DNA of 64,000 bases from Siphonodentalium dalli (GCA_032622095.1 CP136062.1:157782875-157846874); one strand, 5' to 3'; shown: positions 20,356 through 33,354, numbered from the stretch's first letter. Numbers and translations are program-made. The notes: generated by a model from the sequence alone, not told the origin.

Positions 20356-20943
20356 TGGACGGTTCAGACCTAATTAGCTGTACTCCTTTTGTAAATATCG
20401 CTATAAGCCGGCTGACTTGTTTGCTGTCCTCCATTTATTCAATCGATTCCGAAAAAGTTCGTGGTAACTCATCACTTAATTGTGGTGCATGTACACTCAC
20501 CACTAATGAAAAAGCTATGATTCACAAGGAAAAATATATTTTCTTTAAAAGAAGGATCAATATATTGCCGACTAAATGTGCTTTCTTTCAGTAAACATAA
20601 CGCCAGTAACAATAGTTTTGGCCCAACTAGAGAAAATGCATGAAAATATAGAATGTTCGTGGAATACACCAGTAAACACATCGTGAAAACATCGTGAAAA
20701 ATCGTCCAACTGACGACATTTGGTCAGAATGTTTGAGCAAACAATTGTGAGTTTGGAAACATATGAAGTATCATCTTGTATAAAAAATAGTGTAGCATAT
20801 GCTCGTCGCTGCCAAAATAATATGTAATATGTCATATCGTAGTTTATTACCTTTTTCGTCGTTTCTTGGCATATTTTCTCTATCCGCCGCCATTTAAAAT
20901 CGTGGTACTCATCAACTCGAAACCACGTGATTCCCCACCGTGA
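20356..20943 (-). repeat. Inverted segmental duplication, copy 2 (empty-site copy)
   Basis: This is the 588-base reverse complement of 467-1006 plus 2619-2666. At the position matching the Harbinger insertion it reads CCGGCTTATAGC on the - strand, with one TTA and no element. It therefore preserves the pre-insertion state. Substitutions between the copies are few. Those that fall in the longest shared open frame are mainly amino-acid changing, which argues against that frame being a protein under constraint. Confidence 0.88.
20851..20893 (-). pseudogene. Duplicate of zinc-finger exon 1
   Basis: The same ATG, the same 14 codons and the same AAAG|GTAATA donor as at 517-559, on the opposite strand. 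I found no zinc-finger exons downstream of it on the - strand. It is either an orphan first exon, an alternative promoter for something outside the repeats, or non-functional. Confidence 0.55.
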
Positions 20944-21435
20944 GTAATATTTACAAACACACACCGCTAGTCTTATATATGAATTACACGCAGTGACTCT
21001 CGATGGCGAAATGGTTTTCGTCAGTTTATCGCCGATAGATGCGTCCCGTATCGAGTTGTAAATATTTACAATTGAGCGTAGTTCTGATGATGTTTTCTAT
21101 GGAGTGGAATGGTCGATTTGCTTCAAATTTTCGGCGATGTTAGTAGAATGTTACATTCCTCCAGTTGTCATAGCGCCTGAATACTAACTTATCAGTTTCA
21201 TGCACCAGAACAAGTATATAATACGTCTTTAATTCACTTCGGACATATCAAGATATATAATAAGTTCATTAAACGGCATAGGCATAGTAATAATTTCTGC
21301 ACTTGTTTTATCTAGTTTTTTTTTACGGTCTGCCGTTTGCGTATATTTCCTGAACTCCCCAGACTAATAATAGACCATTACATCTTAAACTGTTATAACT
21401 GATGCAGAAGAAGAAATCATTTAATAAATACAAGG
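20944..21435. other. No feature recognised
   Basis: No exon or transposon end is supported here. If the exon-1 copy is transcribed, this would be its promoter. It includes an ATGGTTTTCG-containing, slightly GC-richer stretch near 21000-21060. Confidence 0.3.
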
Positions 21436-21439
21436 TTAA

Positions 21440-21988
21440 AGGGGTACTGTATGCCATTTTCAATAAATTCCCGGTGATAACAACGATCTAATATCGATAA
21501 TATATAGAAAAGTAAGTAATTTGAGACGAAGATGTATTTTGTAAACGTTCAGGTTAATAGGCTATCTTAAAATCAAAGTTAATAATTTGATATAAATTTA
21601 ATTTATGACTGGAGCCATAAATTAAATTACGCATTTCCGCGTACAAGGCGTAATCAAATTAATTGACGGACAGTGGATTGGGAAACGCGTGGCACACATG
21701 ATCGTGTAAAAAATTATGTTGATATGGGGCGTAAACTCAAGTCATTCACTGACTAGACTGATTATACAACGACTTAAATGAGTATATGGGACCAGTGTGC
21801 ATATAATATAACATATATTTGATACATTTGCTTGAAAACGACAATTGGTATTTTCGCATTCCGGCTAATATGCCATCCGTAACATTACTTCGTACTCAAC
21901 AGACTTACAAATAATGGAAATCGGGTTACCTTATTCTACAACTCGGAGACTATAGAAACTAACAACAACATTTGAGAACAGTATCCCT
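21440..21988 (+). mobile_element. TTAA-flanked MITE, copy B
   Basis: TTAA sits at 21436-21439 and 21989-21992. It starts AGGGGTACTGTATGCCATTT and ends in ACAGTATCCCT. It shares the full body with copy C at 62114-62630, including GATAACAACGATCT, AATAGGCTATCTTAAAAT-like and CATTCCGGCTAAT blocks. Copy A is in the opposite orientation. Confidence 0.8.
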
Positions 21989-22029
21989 TTAAATTTACTG
22001 TTTGTCATCGAAAATAGATTGCGTCACAC

Positions 22030-22490
22030 TGAACAGTGTTTGTGTTACGATGAGTTTTGTGGTACCTCACGAGTTCTGTAACAAAAATCAACGCGTTATG
22101 TAGAAATTGTGGTCACGAGTTCTGTAGTAGAAAATCAACGAATTGTGTAGTAAAAACAAAAATCGTCGCGTTTTGTTGCAAATTTTTAGTAAATTAAATT
22201 TTCACCGAACCGATCCGTGGAGAAACGGCGGAGTACCGAAGGACCAACATCAATTTGAGCTACAACGCCATTAACACAAAGTTACACAAATGGACATTGA
22301 ATTTACTAAAAAATTATAACAAAACTCGGCGATTTTTTGTTTTTTATTACACAACCCGTTGATTTTCTACTACATAACTCGATCGTGACCTCAAATTACT
22401 ACATAACTCGTCGATTTTACTACATAACTCGTCGATTTTACTACATAACTCGTAGGTTACTACACAACTTACGTAACAGCTTGTGTTCAG
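22030..22490. repeat. Imperfect foldback with internal CTACATAACTCGTCGATTTT repeats
   Basis: The left arm has words such as TGTGTTACGATGAGTTTTGT, CACGAGTTCTGTAGTAGAAA and ATCAACGCG. The right arm has their complements, with four near-identical ~21-bp units of TACATAACTCGTCGATTTTAC. An inner AATTTACTAAAAAATT pairs with TTTTTAGTAAATT. It is probably a decayed MITE; no clean target duplication was seen. Confidence 0.6.
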
Positions 22491-22689
22491 ACCAGAGTGA
22501 TGGAATATTTTGTCTAACTATTTTTTTCCTGCATTTCCCTTATAAAACACTCGGAAAAAAAAACAGGTGGACCATGGGTGTTCATGGATCTACTCTTGTA
22601 AACTATGGCAAAGTCAGATAAACAATGATATACTCTGGTGAAAACCACGTAAAGCCCGCGTAAAAAGGACACACTCTTGTAAATTCAAC

Positions 22690-22980
22690 GTAATAGCATG
22701 CATGGAACCAAAATTGTCACTTTGGCTAAAAATGGCTGTCAAAATGACGGCCAACATATGGAAAGTTGTAAGTATTGTCCCAGCGTGCCATGCAATCGCT
22801 TAAAAGTTGTGGCGTACATGTATATACATTGGATACTAGCATTTGTGATTCATCTTGGATAAGTGTCACAATTGCATTACTAAAATTATTGGAAATTTCT
22901 CTCAAATTCGGTTTGTACCATTTGTTTCAAGTACTATGGAACTATCTTTTGTGTTTATTGTTTTGATCCGTCTTAGATGC
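22690..22980 (+). repeat. Arm of a foldback family (left-type arm)
   Basis: GGAACCAAAATTGTCACTTT, GGCTAAAAATGGC, CCAGCGTGCCATGCAATCGC and TTGGATACTAGCATTTGTGA match the arm at 27930-28110. In inverted form they match 30070-30260 and 33950-34160. This copy is followed by its minisatellite core (23170-24320), but I find no matching right arm. Confidence 0.65.
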
Positions 22981-23169
22981 GTCACACTGATGTGTTTTTA
23001 GGAAAAAATACTCAAGCTGGCTTGCAAAATGTCCACAAAATTAGGTAGAAAAACATATACTTGAGTTATTGTGGAAAGTGATAGCCACCAAAGGTCCGAC
23101 TCAAAATGACATACAACCATGTTATATATACATAAACACAACACAAATGCCCATGTAGCCACTCGTCTA

Positions 23170-24320
23170 TACACATACACCTCGCCATGACCACACAACA
23201 ACACTTGGGTTTAGCCGTGAACCACAAACACAACTATACAGGCATGTGTCACCATTCAGGTACTGTGTATATACTCCTACACTTCATCTGTGACCATATA
23301 ATCACTTTCTGTATAAATATTTACCATATTCGTGATCATACAGTCACTTATTGTATATCTATTCGCCTCACCATTGGCCATAAAATCACTCCCTGTGTAT
23401 CAATTTGCCACATCCATGGCCATATATCCACTCAAGATAAACATATACAATGCAACATAACCATAAAGTCACTCGGGGTATAGATATAAACCTCACCAAT
23501 GGCCATACAACCCTTTATGCCAATGCTCCGCACAAATGGCCATTCACATATTCCATGCTTTAATATACTCCTCACTCAAAACAATTCAGCCACTCGCTGT
23601 ATACCCATACACAACATTCGCGGTCATATAGTCACTTCTAGGTTATCAATTCACCTCAACATTGGCCATACGACCACTGCACTCCCTGTATACATATTGG
23701 CCGCACTCATGGCCATATAGCCAATATATATATACAGTGTACATACACACCCCCACCAATGGCTATTATATAATCACTCCATCGACACCTCATCGTTGAC
23801 CATACACACTTCTATATATAGCAACACAACGCGCAGCACTTCACCATTGGTCATACAGTCACTGCCTGTAAGTATATATTTTCTTCACACCCATGACCAT
23901 ATACCCACTCAAGATATACATATATACACACCACCCATGGCCATACAGTCAACCCAAGTATACATATATACCTCACCAATGGATATACCACGACCATTGG
24001 TATACTCCAGATTTGCAAATACACCTCGCCCATGACAATTCAGCCACTCGATGTATACTCATGCAACCCATCCATGACCATACGGCTACATGTTCTACAT
24101 GTATACCAATACATACACCAATGACAACGCAGACACGACAGAGATCATATACATCACATATACAACCATAACAACAATGGCACTTCATATATACCCACAC
24201 GCCGCCAATGGCCATCCATGTATACTCCGGGTATGCATATACACTTCAACAATCATGACCGCACAGTAATTTCATGTACACATATATACATTACACATAA
24301 GCATACAACCACTCCCTATT
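23170..24320. repeat. Degenerate ~40-bp minisatellite, array 1
   Basis: About 25 or more imperfect units follow the pattern CCATACAGTCACTCCCTGTA, TACATATTCACCTCACC, then AATGG. The repetitive open frames on both strands here (rich in HIH, YTSPM or TYT-type words) are by-products of the repeat. Confidence 0.85.
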
Positions 24321-24329
24321 TTTAGCCCA

Positions 24330-26640
24330 GTCAATTAACAAAAATTCGTGACTGGCCGGATTAAAGCATGAAATTTGGTTCTTTGAACAAACGGTAATCT
24401 GTTTGGCGGGGGTGCCCGGACTACCAGATACTGGTGAGGAATAAATTTAGTATCCATGGCAACGGCATCTGGAAAATTGGAGGAAACGGGAAATACCTCT
24501 TTCTGTTAAACTAATTGGTACTATGTTTGATATTAGTATCTAAGTTGGGAACACAAGAGATTGCCTACTTCATAATATAAATGGGGAGAGACATATGTGT
24601 CAAGGTCGTCCACTAAGGTCAAGCTCATTAATAATATGTTCATTTACAACAAGTAATTCTACATTCATCTGCCCCTAAATGCATTTATTTCGCTAATAAC
24701 CCCAAACCATGCAATTTATGTAGAATCGGAGGTTTCTTGCCTTCAATTTGTTGTATGAACTGCCTTATAGATGTATTTCGTTTCCCAGTTTGAACTATTT
24801 GAATTGTCATGATCAGGGCCAGATTATGACAATTTTTTATCTGAGCTGCCCATCTTTGCCATGGTAATAGCCTGTCATTTGTTATAAAAACATGTGTTTT
24901 GTAAAATGTTTTGTGAATTTTCAACAACATATGTTTTCATAAAGCCCTATACTGGAGACATTGGAACACGTAACAACGTTAACAAGCGTCCTATCACTTA
25001 GTGTCCTAAAATTGGTGTTACCATAGCAACAGTGTGTGATTTCTGAGAATTCTGGAAAATTATCATATATAAAGTATATTGGTCGGAAAATAATTACAGG
25101 ATACAAGGACCGGGTGGGTGGGTGTCCCGAGCCCGGAATGCAGATTGTTTTCTGATGTCATGCAATTTTTTTCCAAAATCAGTTCTAAGACAAATTACAG
25201 CTTCAAAATGAATTGAAACAATCATATTCATATAGTAGTGCATGCTATAGTCTTATACAAGTGAGGGGGCTCTATATTTTAATTTTTTTTCCACAATTTG
25301 TCCCATTAACAATTGAAACCATGGGGTGGGTCCGGTTTTGGTCGAGGAAAAAAATTGCAATAAAAAAAATCCATTCTCATCTTTTCTCATAGTTTATCAT
25401 GGCTTTTTTAACTTATTATACATAAAGGATACCTGTGTGATTTGAGTGAATACCGGAAGTATCTCGTGAGTGGTCACAGTGAGATACTGGATGAAAATGA
25501 AACAATAAACTAAAATAAAACAAAAGAAAACCAAACATAATAACCTAACGTAAAATATAAAACTGTATACAACTGCATATAACATAAATAATGTAACATA
25601 AATACAACAAATTACATAAATAGTAACTAACATAGAAATTCATAATTAAAAGTTCTTGGTTCCCTCATTCCTTGAAATCCCGCTGGAAACCCTAGTACTT
25701 TTAAATAAATACCGGTAATGTATGACCCATTAGATTGATTTGCTGTCAAAAAGCCGAAAAACCGTTGGCCTCATTTGTTTATATTAATGATATCAGTCAA
25801 GATATTGAATAAACGATAAATACAGTGACCACGTGGTCGAAGTACATGGTCGATGTCGATACATGACTACAGTAACTTAAGTCACATAAAAACGTGTTGT
25901 TAACTGATTGGAGCATTAAAAGGCTCAAGATTCAATCTCAGAGTATCTAATTTTCAAAATTTTCCGGGGGAAGCCCTCTGACCCCTCCCGTACTCTCCCC
26001 CTCAGCATATCCTGCTGAGATACTAATCGGCTCGACATTTTGTAGGAGAGCTACTCGCCACTCGCCTAGAATGATTTTAAGGGGAGCTCCTCATTGCTCA
26101 CCAGTGATTTCCCACATGGATAGGACTGGAACTGTGTTTATTTAATCAAATTGATGGTGCTTTTACTTTACACATGCACATATTTTAACTTATTGCTAAT
26201 AAGGGACACAACTATTCTGTTAAAGTGGGTATTTTATCTTTATAACCATAAATATTTGAGTTTTTAAAGGTTTTGTTACTGGTTTTGTTGGCATATTTTT
26301 CAGCCATGTGCTTTATTTGTTATTGTTTGTGTGTGTACTTGATCAGCGTTCTCTCAGTTCCGGTGCAGACACAATGAGAGACCCTTACCCTGCCAACAAC
26401 ACATTATTTAGTAGAATTTACGAGATTTTTATCAATTTCGGGGGTGGGTGTCCCAGTCATGGTGTGGAAAAAACTTACGGTCCCGGGTGGGTTGTTCCAG
26501 ACCTGGGAGGAAAAAACTTACGCTCCCGGGGTGTTGGGTCCCCAAAACTGAAAAACACAAAATTTCCACCTTGTATCCGAGTTTTTTTTTAATGACCCCC
26601 CCCCCCCCTGATAGGACTGGACATATAGTTATATAATAAT
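24330..26640. other. Non-coding region with dispersed repeats
   Basis: I see no gene. It contains two RFX X-box-like palindromes (24450-24463, 25017-25030) and low-complexity A/T runs near 25280-25380. A G-rich, C-rich pair of imperfect repeats (AAAAAACTTACG with CCCGGG-type words) lies at 26440-26560, and a poly-C tract near 26596. The 25397-25633 stretch is simply TAA/ATA-rich. Confidence 0.4.
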
Positions 26641-27675
26641 ATTTATATAAATCTATTGTTCATAACGGACCGCAAGTACTCATCTCAAGGGTCAAGGTCA
26701 TTGTGAAAGGTCAAGGCCATTGTAAAAAAAATGCTGTCCTATGAGCTGGTAGAACCCCTGAGCTTGAGGCCAGTCTAATGCTATAGGTTTTTGCGGTTTT
26801 CATGTTCAGACTTTTCTCCTACCGTGCCCAACTATGATCGGATTTTCAGGTTCAGATCTCTAATTTGTCTTCTACTGGCAGAACCATGGTCCGCCCAGTG
26901 CATGATCACAAGTCTACTGATCCATTCAGAATAGGCTATAATCCAGGCATGTGAAGGAACAGCCAAGCGGTGTGCAAATTGAATTACGCAAATTTATTAG
27001 AACACTTCTTCTTTGGTATTTTTATGTACCCTAATGTGTTACCATTATGATGTGGTGGGGGAAATGGTATCCCATATACGGGGGATGTCATTGTGATTGA
27101 ATTTAACACGCGATGTGTCATTCTGTGGGTATTGGAATACTCTATCCACCGGTAGCAAAAAATATATGACGTTGTCATTGATGACGTCACCAGATGTCAA
27201 ACGGTCATGCGATGGCAATGAAAACCCCAGTATAATAGTCAGGAAGCTGATAGGGTACTTCTGCACCACACACAATAGGTCTTAACTTCACCACACTCAT
27301 TTTATTCCTTATTATGTCCCTCAACTTTTAATCAATGTTAACACGGAAAGAAAGTGTCCGCGTAAAACGAAACAAGATGGCGTCCAACATGATCGCCGTG
27401 TTTTAAGACGAGGCACTATAAGTTAGGTTGATGCAAATTATAGAGAGAAAATCTTGACAAATGTACACAAATATCTATATTATTTTAAAGCTAAGACAAA
27501 ATTCTAGCATTTTATGGTTAAAATCGGAACTCCCCATTCCAAGATAGGCACCAATATGGCCGCCGGAAGTGAAAAATGTGACTATTTTTCACTAATATTT
27601 TCTAGATTAGTTTCTGCTGTTTGGAACTGGTTGAGAATTACAAATTTATTTCTATTTTTCATGTTAACAGATCAT
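26641..27675. other. No gene recognised; edge of dispersed repeat
   Basis: Short chance frames only. From about 27500 the sequence joins a dispersed family (GGAACTCCCCATTCC, ATGGCCGCCGGAAGTG, TTTCTGCTGTTTGGAACTG) that recurs near 44535-44700 and, more distantly, 54660-54780 and 58010-58120. Confidence 0.4.
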
Positions 27676-28499
27676 TGCATTTCAAATATGAATCCATCGC
27701 CGCACGCTGCAACCCGCATTTGTTATATATTTTTTATGTTAACTGATCATTGGGGCAATGAAATATGACATTATGTGAGTAGCAAGCCCTTTGATCTCTC
27801 AAAATTATTATTTTACAGAACGTGCTATAAAATTTCGCAAAAAATCACCATTGGGATTCTAGTCATATTACAAAAAGAAATGAGAGAACTGCGCATTAGT
27901 GAGGCATACATTTACTTATGAAAATTCCAACTCAAAGGAACCAAAATTGTCACTTTGACTAAAAATGACCGCCAAAATATTATGGAAAAAGGTAGCTATA
28001 TTTCCCCAGCACATATTGCAATCACTTACAAGTTGTGGTTCGTGAATACAATCGAATATAATCCTTCTATACATTGAATACTATCATTGCTGATGCACCT
28101 TAGTTAATAGTTACTACTGTAACCACTGACATTACAAGACAATTGGATTTCCCTCTCACAAACGTTATATCAAAACGGCACAAATTTACTTTTGGACAAT
28201 TGTTCTCAAGTAAAATGGAACTATCTTTGATATTAAAGGTGTTATCGTTTTGAACTGTCTTAAATGTGTCACAAGTGGGTGTTTTTTAAGACAAAATTAC
28301 TCAAGATGGTTTGCAAAATGGCAATCAGATTTTGCAAAATTCCACATATATCCCGTACATTATTCTATGCTGTTCTGAAAAGGTAGCAAATTGTAACCCA
28401 CTTGGTTATTAAAATGTTACTTAATCAACTGACAACTAAACATCTCTATTAATTAGCATATACTTCAGTTATTGTGGAAACGATAGCCATCATATGCCC

Positions 28500-29562
28500 A
28501 CCTTTGCGGCACACACGTGGCCATAGAGTTACTCTATATATAGACCAGACAAATATACCAGACCAGACCATATAACCACTCACTTTATACACAAACACCT
28601 CGCCCATGACCATGCAGCCACCATTGGGTATATACGTACGCCCCGCCCATGACCATACAACCGGGAGTCATCATACATGCACACCGGGTATACTCATACT
28701 CATACACTCATGACCCATGGCGATATAGTAACTCCCAGCATATATATTCACCACATGCATGATCATACAGTGGTGGACTATAATACACCTCACTATTGGC
28801 CTCCGTGTATAAATATTCGCCACATCCATGGTCATAACCACTCAATATATACATATACACCCACCCATGACCATTGAATCGCTCCAGGTATTCATATACA
28901 CCTCACCAATGGCCATACAGCTAAATGCTTTATACACATACACCTCACCCATGACCATACAGCCACACTTGGGTATACATTTATATCCCACAAATGACAT
29001 ACAGACATGAGTCACCATGCAGGTACACCGGTATATTCCTACACATGACCCATGACCATATGTTCACTTCCTGTATACCTATGCTCCACACTCAGGGTCA
29101 TAGAGTCACTCCTTGTACACATATTCACCTCACCCACTGCCATATAGCCACTCGAGATATACATATACACCCAGCCATATGCATGGCAACAGAGTCACTC
29201 CGTGCATACATATACACCTCACCAATGGTCATATGGCCACCTGCTTTATAGACAAACACCTCACACAAAGCCATACAGCAATAAATGGGTACACCGTACA
29301 CCTCACATATGACCATACAGTAATGAGTCACCATGTAGGCACACCAGGTGCACTCCTACGCCTGACCCATGACCACACAGTCACTCCATGTATACATATT
29401 CACCACATTCATGATCATACAGTCACGCAATGTATACCTATTCACCTCAACATTACCCATACAGTCACGCATATACATATTCTCCACACCGATTGCTATA
29501 TAACCACCAAAGATATACATATGCACCCTACCCATGACCATAGGATCACTCTAGGTATACAT
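28500..29562. repeat. Degenerate ~40-bp minisatellite, array 2
   Basis: Same family as the array at 23.2-24.3 kb, with CACCTCACCAATGGCCATAC, AGTCACTCC.TGTATACAT and variants. It carries the core of the foldback element and continues at 29914-30030 beyond the inserted MITE. The long open frame through 29113-29679 is a repeat artefact that also runs into the inserted MITE. Confidence 0.85.
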
Positions 29563-29913
29563 AGTGTTTGTGCTGTCAGTAGCCAAATTGGCCAATGGAC
29601 AATTTTTTTTCGAAATTGGCCAATAAAACATTCATTTGGCCAAACTTTCTTTCTACCCCAAATGGATACGGGAATCTAATTCAAAAGCGCTGAAAAGATC
29701 GACAATCCCGACGAAGTTAGGCGACGAAAGTATTTCGTACTTCGGAAATATCGTACCATGCAAATCTGCCTCCCGTCTAATAACAACCTGGCTTCACATA
29801 ATGTTTTTTTTAATTTGGCCAAAAAATATTTGGCCAAAGTTTTTTTTAATTTCGCCAATACTATTTTTGGCTAAACTTTTGGCCACAATATTTTTCGGTC
29901 CAGCGCAAACACT
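29563..29913. mobile_element. Short hAT-type MITE inserted in the minisatellite
   Basis: The ends AGTGTTTGTGCTGTCAGTAG and CGGTCCAGCGCAAACACT match the ends of the 10047-12000 element (CAGTGTTCACGCTGTCGGTA ... CGGTCCAGCGTGAACACTG). The body has the same TTTGGCCAA-type subterminal words and the block AAGTTAGGCGACGAAAGTAT. Flanks are GTATACAT (29555-29562) and GTATACAA (29914-29921), a 7/8 target duplication. It is a strongly deleted relative of the larger element. Confidence 0.8.
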
Positions 29914-30510
29914 GTATACAAAACACCTTACCAATGACCATACAGCTCTTCCATGTATACAAATACCCTACACACGGCCATTCATACCTTCCAGACTTGC
30001 ATATACATCATTCATAATCATATATTAACTTCGTGAGAGAAAACTCCAATAGTTTCTGGTAATGTCAGTGGTTACAATAGTAATTATTAACCAGGTGTAT
30101 CAGCAACGTTAGTATTCAATGTATAAGGCATATAAGTCAATTTTGTCAATCAACCACAACATGTAAGTGATTGCACGGCGGGCTGGGACAATATGTCTAC
30201 TCCCCCGGTATCTTGGCTGTCATTTTGAGTCAAAATGACGATTTTCGTTCCATTGAGTTGGAATATTCATAAGTAAAGGTATGCATCACTTACACGCACA
30301 GTTCTGCTCATTTCTTTTTGTAATATGACTAGAATCCCAATGGTGATTTTTGGTAAAATTTTATACCGCATTCTGTAAACTTAAAAGTTTGAGAGCTCGG
30401 AAGGGCCTACGGCCCACATAATGGCATATTCCATTGCTCCAATGATCAATTAACATAAAACATATATAATAAATGCGGGTTGCAGTGTGCGGCGATGGAT
30501 TCAAATATGA

Positions 30511-31430
30511 AATCCAAGATAGCTGCCGGCGGTCATGTTTTTAACGGATTTTGGAAAAATGGCTCCCATCTAGAGGTCACCCCAAAGATCGTTATAAAGT
30601 TTTGTGTTGATCGGATGAGAGATATAGTTGGTCTGTATGGTGTGGCAAAGGATTTAGTCATGCAAACAGTGAAATCCAAGATAGCTGCCGGCGGCCATGT
30701 TTTTCATCGAAAATCATTCAAAAATGGTCAGAATTCATCAATAAAATGCGGTGTTATAAAGGTTTGTTGCCACACAAGGACTCCCGCCAACGGTCTCTCG
30801 CTATATTAACAGTCAAGTTTTGATAAAAATCGACTGCCAATTGAGAAAAAAAACACCACATACTGAAGGGATCTACAATCTAGATCAAAAGATATGGGGT
30901 GTGACAACGACCGTACTACCAGGGAGTACGGGTACATAGCACTATGGATATGGACTGAGAGAATCATGCTCCCATGAGACCTTGAGCATCTGGGTGGAAT
31001 GTTTAACAGAGAGGGTAAACTTGTATACACTAAATGGAGTTCCCGTCCCATACACCAAAAATTCAAAAGAAATTCTGAATCAAAAAGTGGCATAAATCAG
31101 ATAACATTCATTCAACCAAAACATTTTCGAAATTGGACCTGTATTATTATGATCCACATTTCACATCTGAGTCGAAAAGGGACATATCTCCATCCAAAAT
31201 GGTTGGACCAGACCCAACTGTGTGGATCAAGTGGGAGGGTTCAGTTGAAAATTCCAAGGCGTGCACCCCCAGCGGAGACACTCTAGCCACGTCCCTGATA
31301 ACAGAACACAGAACAACGTGTTTTTCATTTCTGCATAGATTGAAGATATGTTTTGTAACTGTGATGCCATAGGACATAATCGAATTACATGCAATAGTAC
31401 AATAGGTATAATTAATTTATGTGGTTGCCT
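30511..31430. other. Non-coding, with a short direct repeat
   Basis: AAATCCAAGATAGCTGCCGG with CGGNCATGTTTTT occurs twice (30510-30545 and 30670-30705), part of the AAGATGGCNGCC-type dispersed repeats seen widely here. Nothing else is recognised. The open frames on both strands near 30.8-31.4 kb overlap each other and have no supporting motif. Confidence 0.35.
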
Positions 31431-32595
31431 TTTCCGGCAATAATAGCTTGGTTACCATGTAGATTTTAGCATACGACAATCTTCTAAAGTCTACTGACGT
31501 TGAAATGTTATGATGTCAGTGATAAAATTTGAAACGGTTGCTATGGAAACAAGTACATTGGGTCCACCCAACATATTATTTGGAATAGACATGTATAACA
31601 AACTTACACCGCGGATAGTATTACGCATTGAAGTTTTTTCTAAACGAAATTGAGGAAGTCCTACACAAAATGTCAATTGAAGTGGCCACTGTGACATTAT
31701 TTGGGATAATGGTTGTCATGGAAACCATAATTATGTTCATATAATTCCACATTTTATCTCCGAAGTGAATGAATTTATGATATAGGACCTGTCGGTGGAA
31801 TTAATTCTGAGAAATTATTCGCAAGCCTTATCATTTTCATTCGAAAATGGTAATTTTGCGATATTTTCGCTATCAGTTGCCATGGCAACACGATATATGT
31901 TATGTATTAAAATTACCAACTCAACCCGAAAACTCTAAAACTAATATTAACCCAACGCAATCGCTCTATATTTACTTTGTATGGCTATATTTAATGTTTA
32001 TATGTGAGGGTAACATTAAAATTCACTTGATTTATCTTTAGCATAGTGTCCGGGTCGTTATTACCATTAAAAGTGGTATCTAAAAATGTGATGATCTAAA
32101 CTTAAGGTTATCAAAAGTAAACAATGACCATATAAATAAAGTATATCATATACCAAATTGAACATGGTGGTGACGCCCTATTGTTTTGTTCATTTATGAA
32201 GGGATTGCATTTAAGACTAAGGCATTATGGTTGACGGCATATGAGACTACCAATAAAAAATAGACAGAAAAATGACACTTTTTTCAATTACCTTGACCTT
32301 AGTGGTTGACCTTGACCATATATGTCCTATTAGCCCAGTTCATTTGATGGACCATTGATTGCACTATGAGTTCACATCATTTAATCAAAAACAAGTCTAA
32401 TTGTTTCCAAACTGACATGTTTTCACTTTCCCCCAAATATTTTATGCCGATACCATGGAAACCAGAAATTCTCCTGAACCATGACCCACAGCCCGGGCAC
32501 CCCCTCCAAAATTGTTTCCCATATCCCATATTGCATATCGGCAAAGTTTCATGCTTTAATCCGGTCTCACGATTTTGCTAAATTTTGACCCTAAA
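31431..32595. promoter_or_regulatory. Cluster of RFX X-box-like palindromes
   Basis: GTTGCTATGGAAAC (31537-31550), GTTGTCATGGAAAC (31712-31725) and the perfect palindrome GTTGCCATGGCAAC (31876-31889) lie within 350 bases. A related TACCATGGAAAC lies at 32451-32462. The last of the three matches the known RFX/EF-C X-box exactly. No promoter or gene is identified nearby, so the function is unproven and the sites may simply be part of an old repeat. Confidence 0.4.
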
Positions 32596-33350
32596 TAACT
32601 GGGCTATTAGTCATACAGCCAACACCCATCCATGACAATAGTCACCAAAGGTACGGACGTATATCCCACACACGACCATACAGTCACTCTATATACATTG
32701 CATACCTAAACAACACACATATGACCATGTAGCCACTGTAATTATACTGTAGTGTTTTGGGCATCAATTAATTAACGTGGATGACAAACAAAACACCGAA
32801 AAGCCCGTGATCGGAAGATATACAAATGAGGTCACATTTGACCCCGTCAACAACTGCGGGAGAGACAATCACGAAGTCAAACGAACACGGCTCGGCCAAT
32901 TCCGGAACTGCACGGCGATGCTCTCCCGATGACGAACTTCCATCACTCGACCCACAATCTTCAAACCAACAACATATCTTACAATTATTGTCTATTCTAT
33001 TGCCTGTTATTCTACATGTAAATGTTCCTGTTATATTATAAAGGTTAGTTAAACTTGTATGTTCGTATTTAATTAATAATGTAGTAAATAAAAATAACCC
33101 CTAATTAAAAATACGACAATACCCATACACCACTACAATAACCACACAAACAATCCTTGTATAGCTGTTCACCTAACACATGACCACACAGTCACCTCTT
33201 GTATACCTATACATCTCAGCAACCATGGACACAATACCAATCACCATATAGCAACTCCTTCGCACCATGCATGACAATATAAAACTCCCTGTAGAACAAT
33301 TCGCCTCATCTGTGGCTACCCATTCGCTCCCTGTCTGCCACTGTGACATA
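32596..33350. repeat. Degenerate ~40-bp minisatellite, array 3
   Basis: Same vocabulary as arrays 1 and 2 (CATACAGTCACTC, TGACCATGTAGCCACT, CATGACAATATAAAACTCCC), but more decayed. It is interrupted at 32740-33110 by unrelated sequence with one slightly GC-richer patch (32820-32950) that I could not assign. Confidence 0.6.
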
Positions 33351-33354
33351 CACC

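Larger units (their letters stand above)
27676..30510. mobile_element. Foldback element with minisatellite core
   Basis: The left arm (about 27676-28200) and right arm (about 30045-30510) are inverted copies. For example, the left TCAAATATGAATCCATCGCC and GCAACCCGCATTTGTTATAT have their complements at 30425-30505. The left ATTGGGATTCTAGTCATATT has its complement at 30325-30345. Between the arms lie ~40-bp minisatellite units (28500-29562 and 29914-30030), interrupted by a small hAT MITE. Long inverted arms enclosing tandem repeats are typical of foldback (FB-like) elements, but no transposase or target duplication was seen. Confidence 0.65.

Noticed and set aside
23170-24320. Possible CRISPR-like array
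   Set aside because: The units are degenerate, have no constant repeat/variable spacer structure, and the context is animal DNA.
28677-29679. Long His/Thr/Tyr-rich open frames in the minisatellites (also 23187-24215)
   Set aside because: The unit contains few stop words, so several frames on both strands stay open. The encoded words just repeat the DNA unit.
30806-31377. Overlapping open frames on both strands near 31 kb
   Set aside because: They have no known motif, no splice support, and similar lengths on both strands, as expected by chance.
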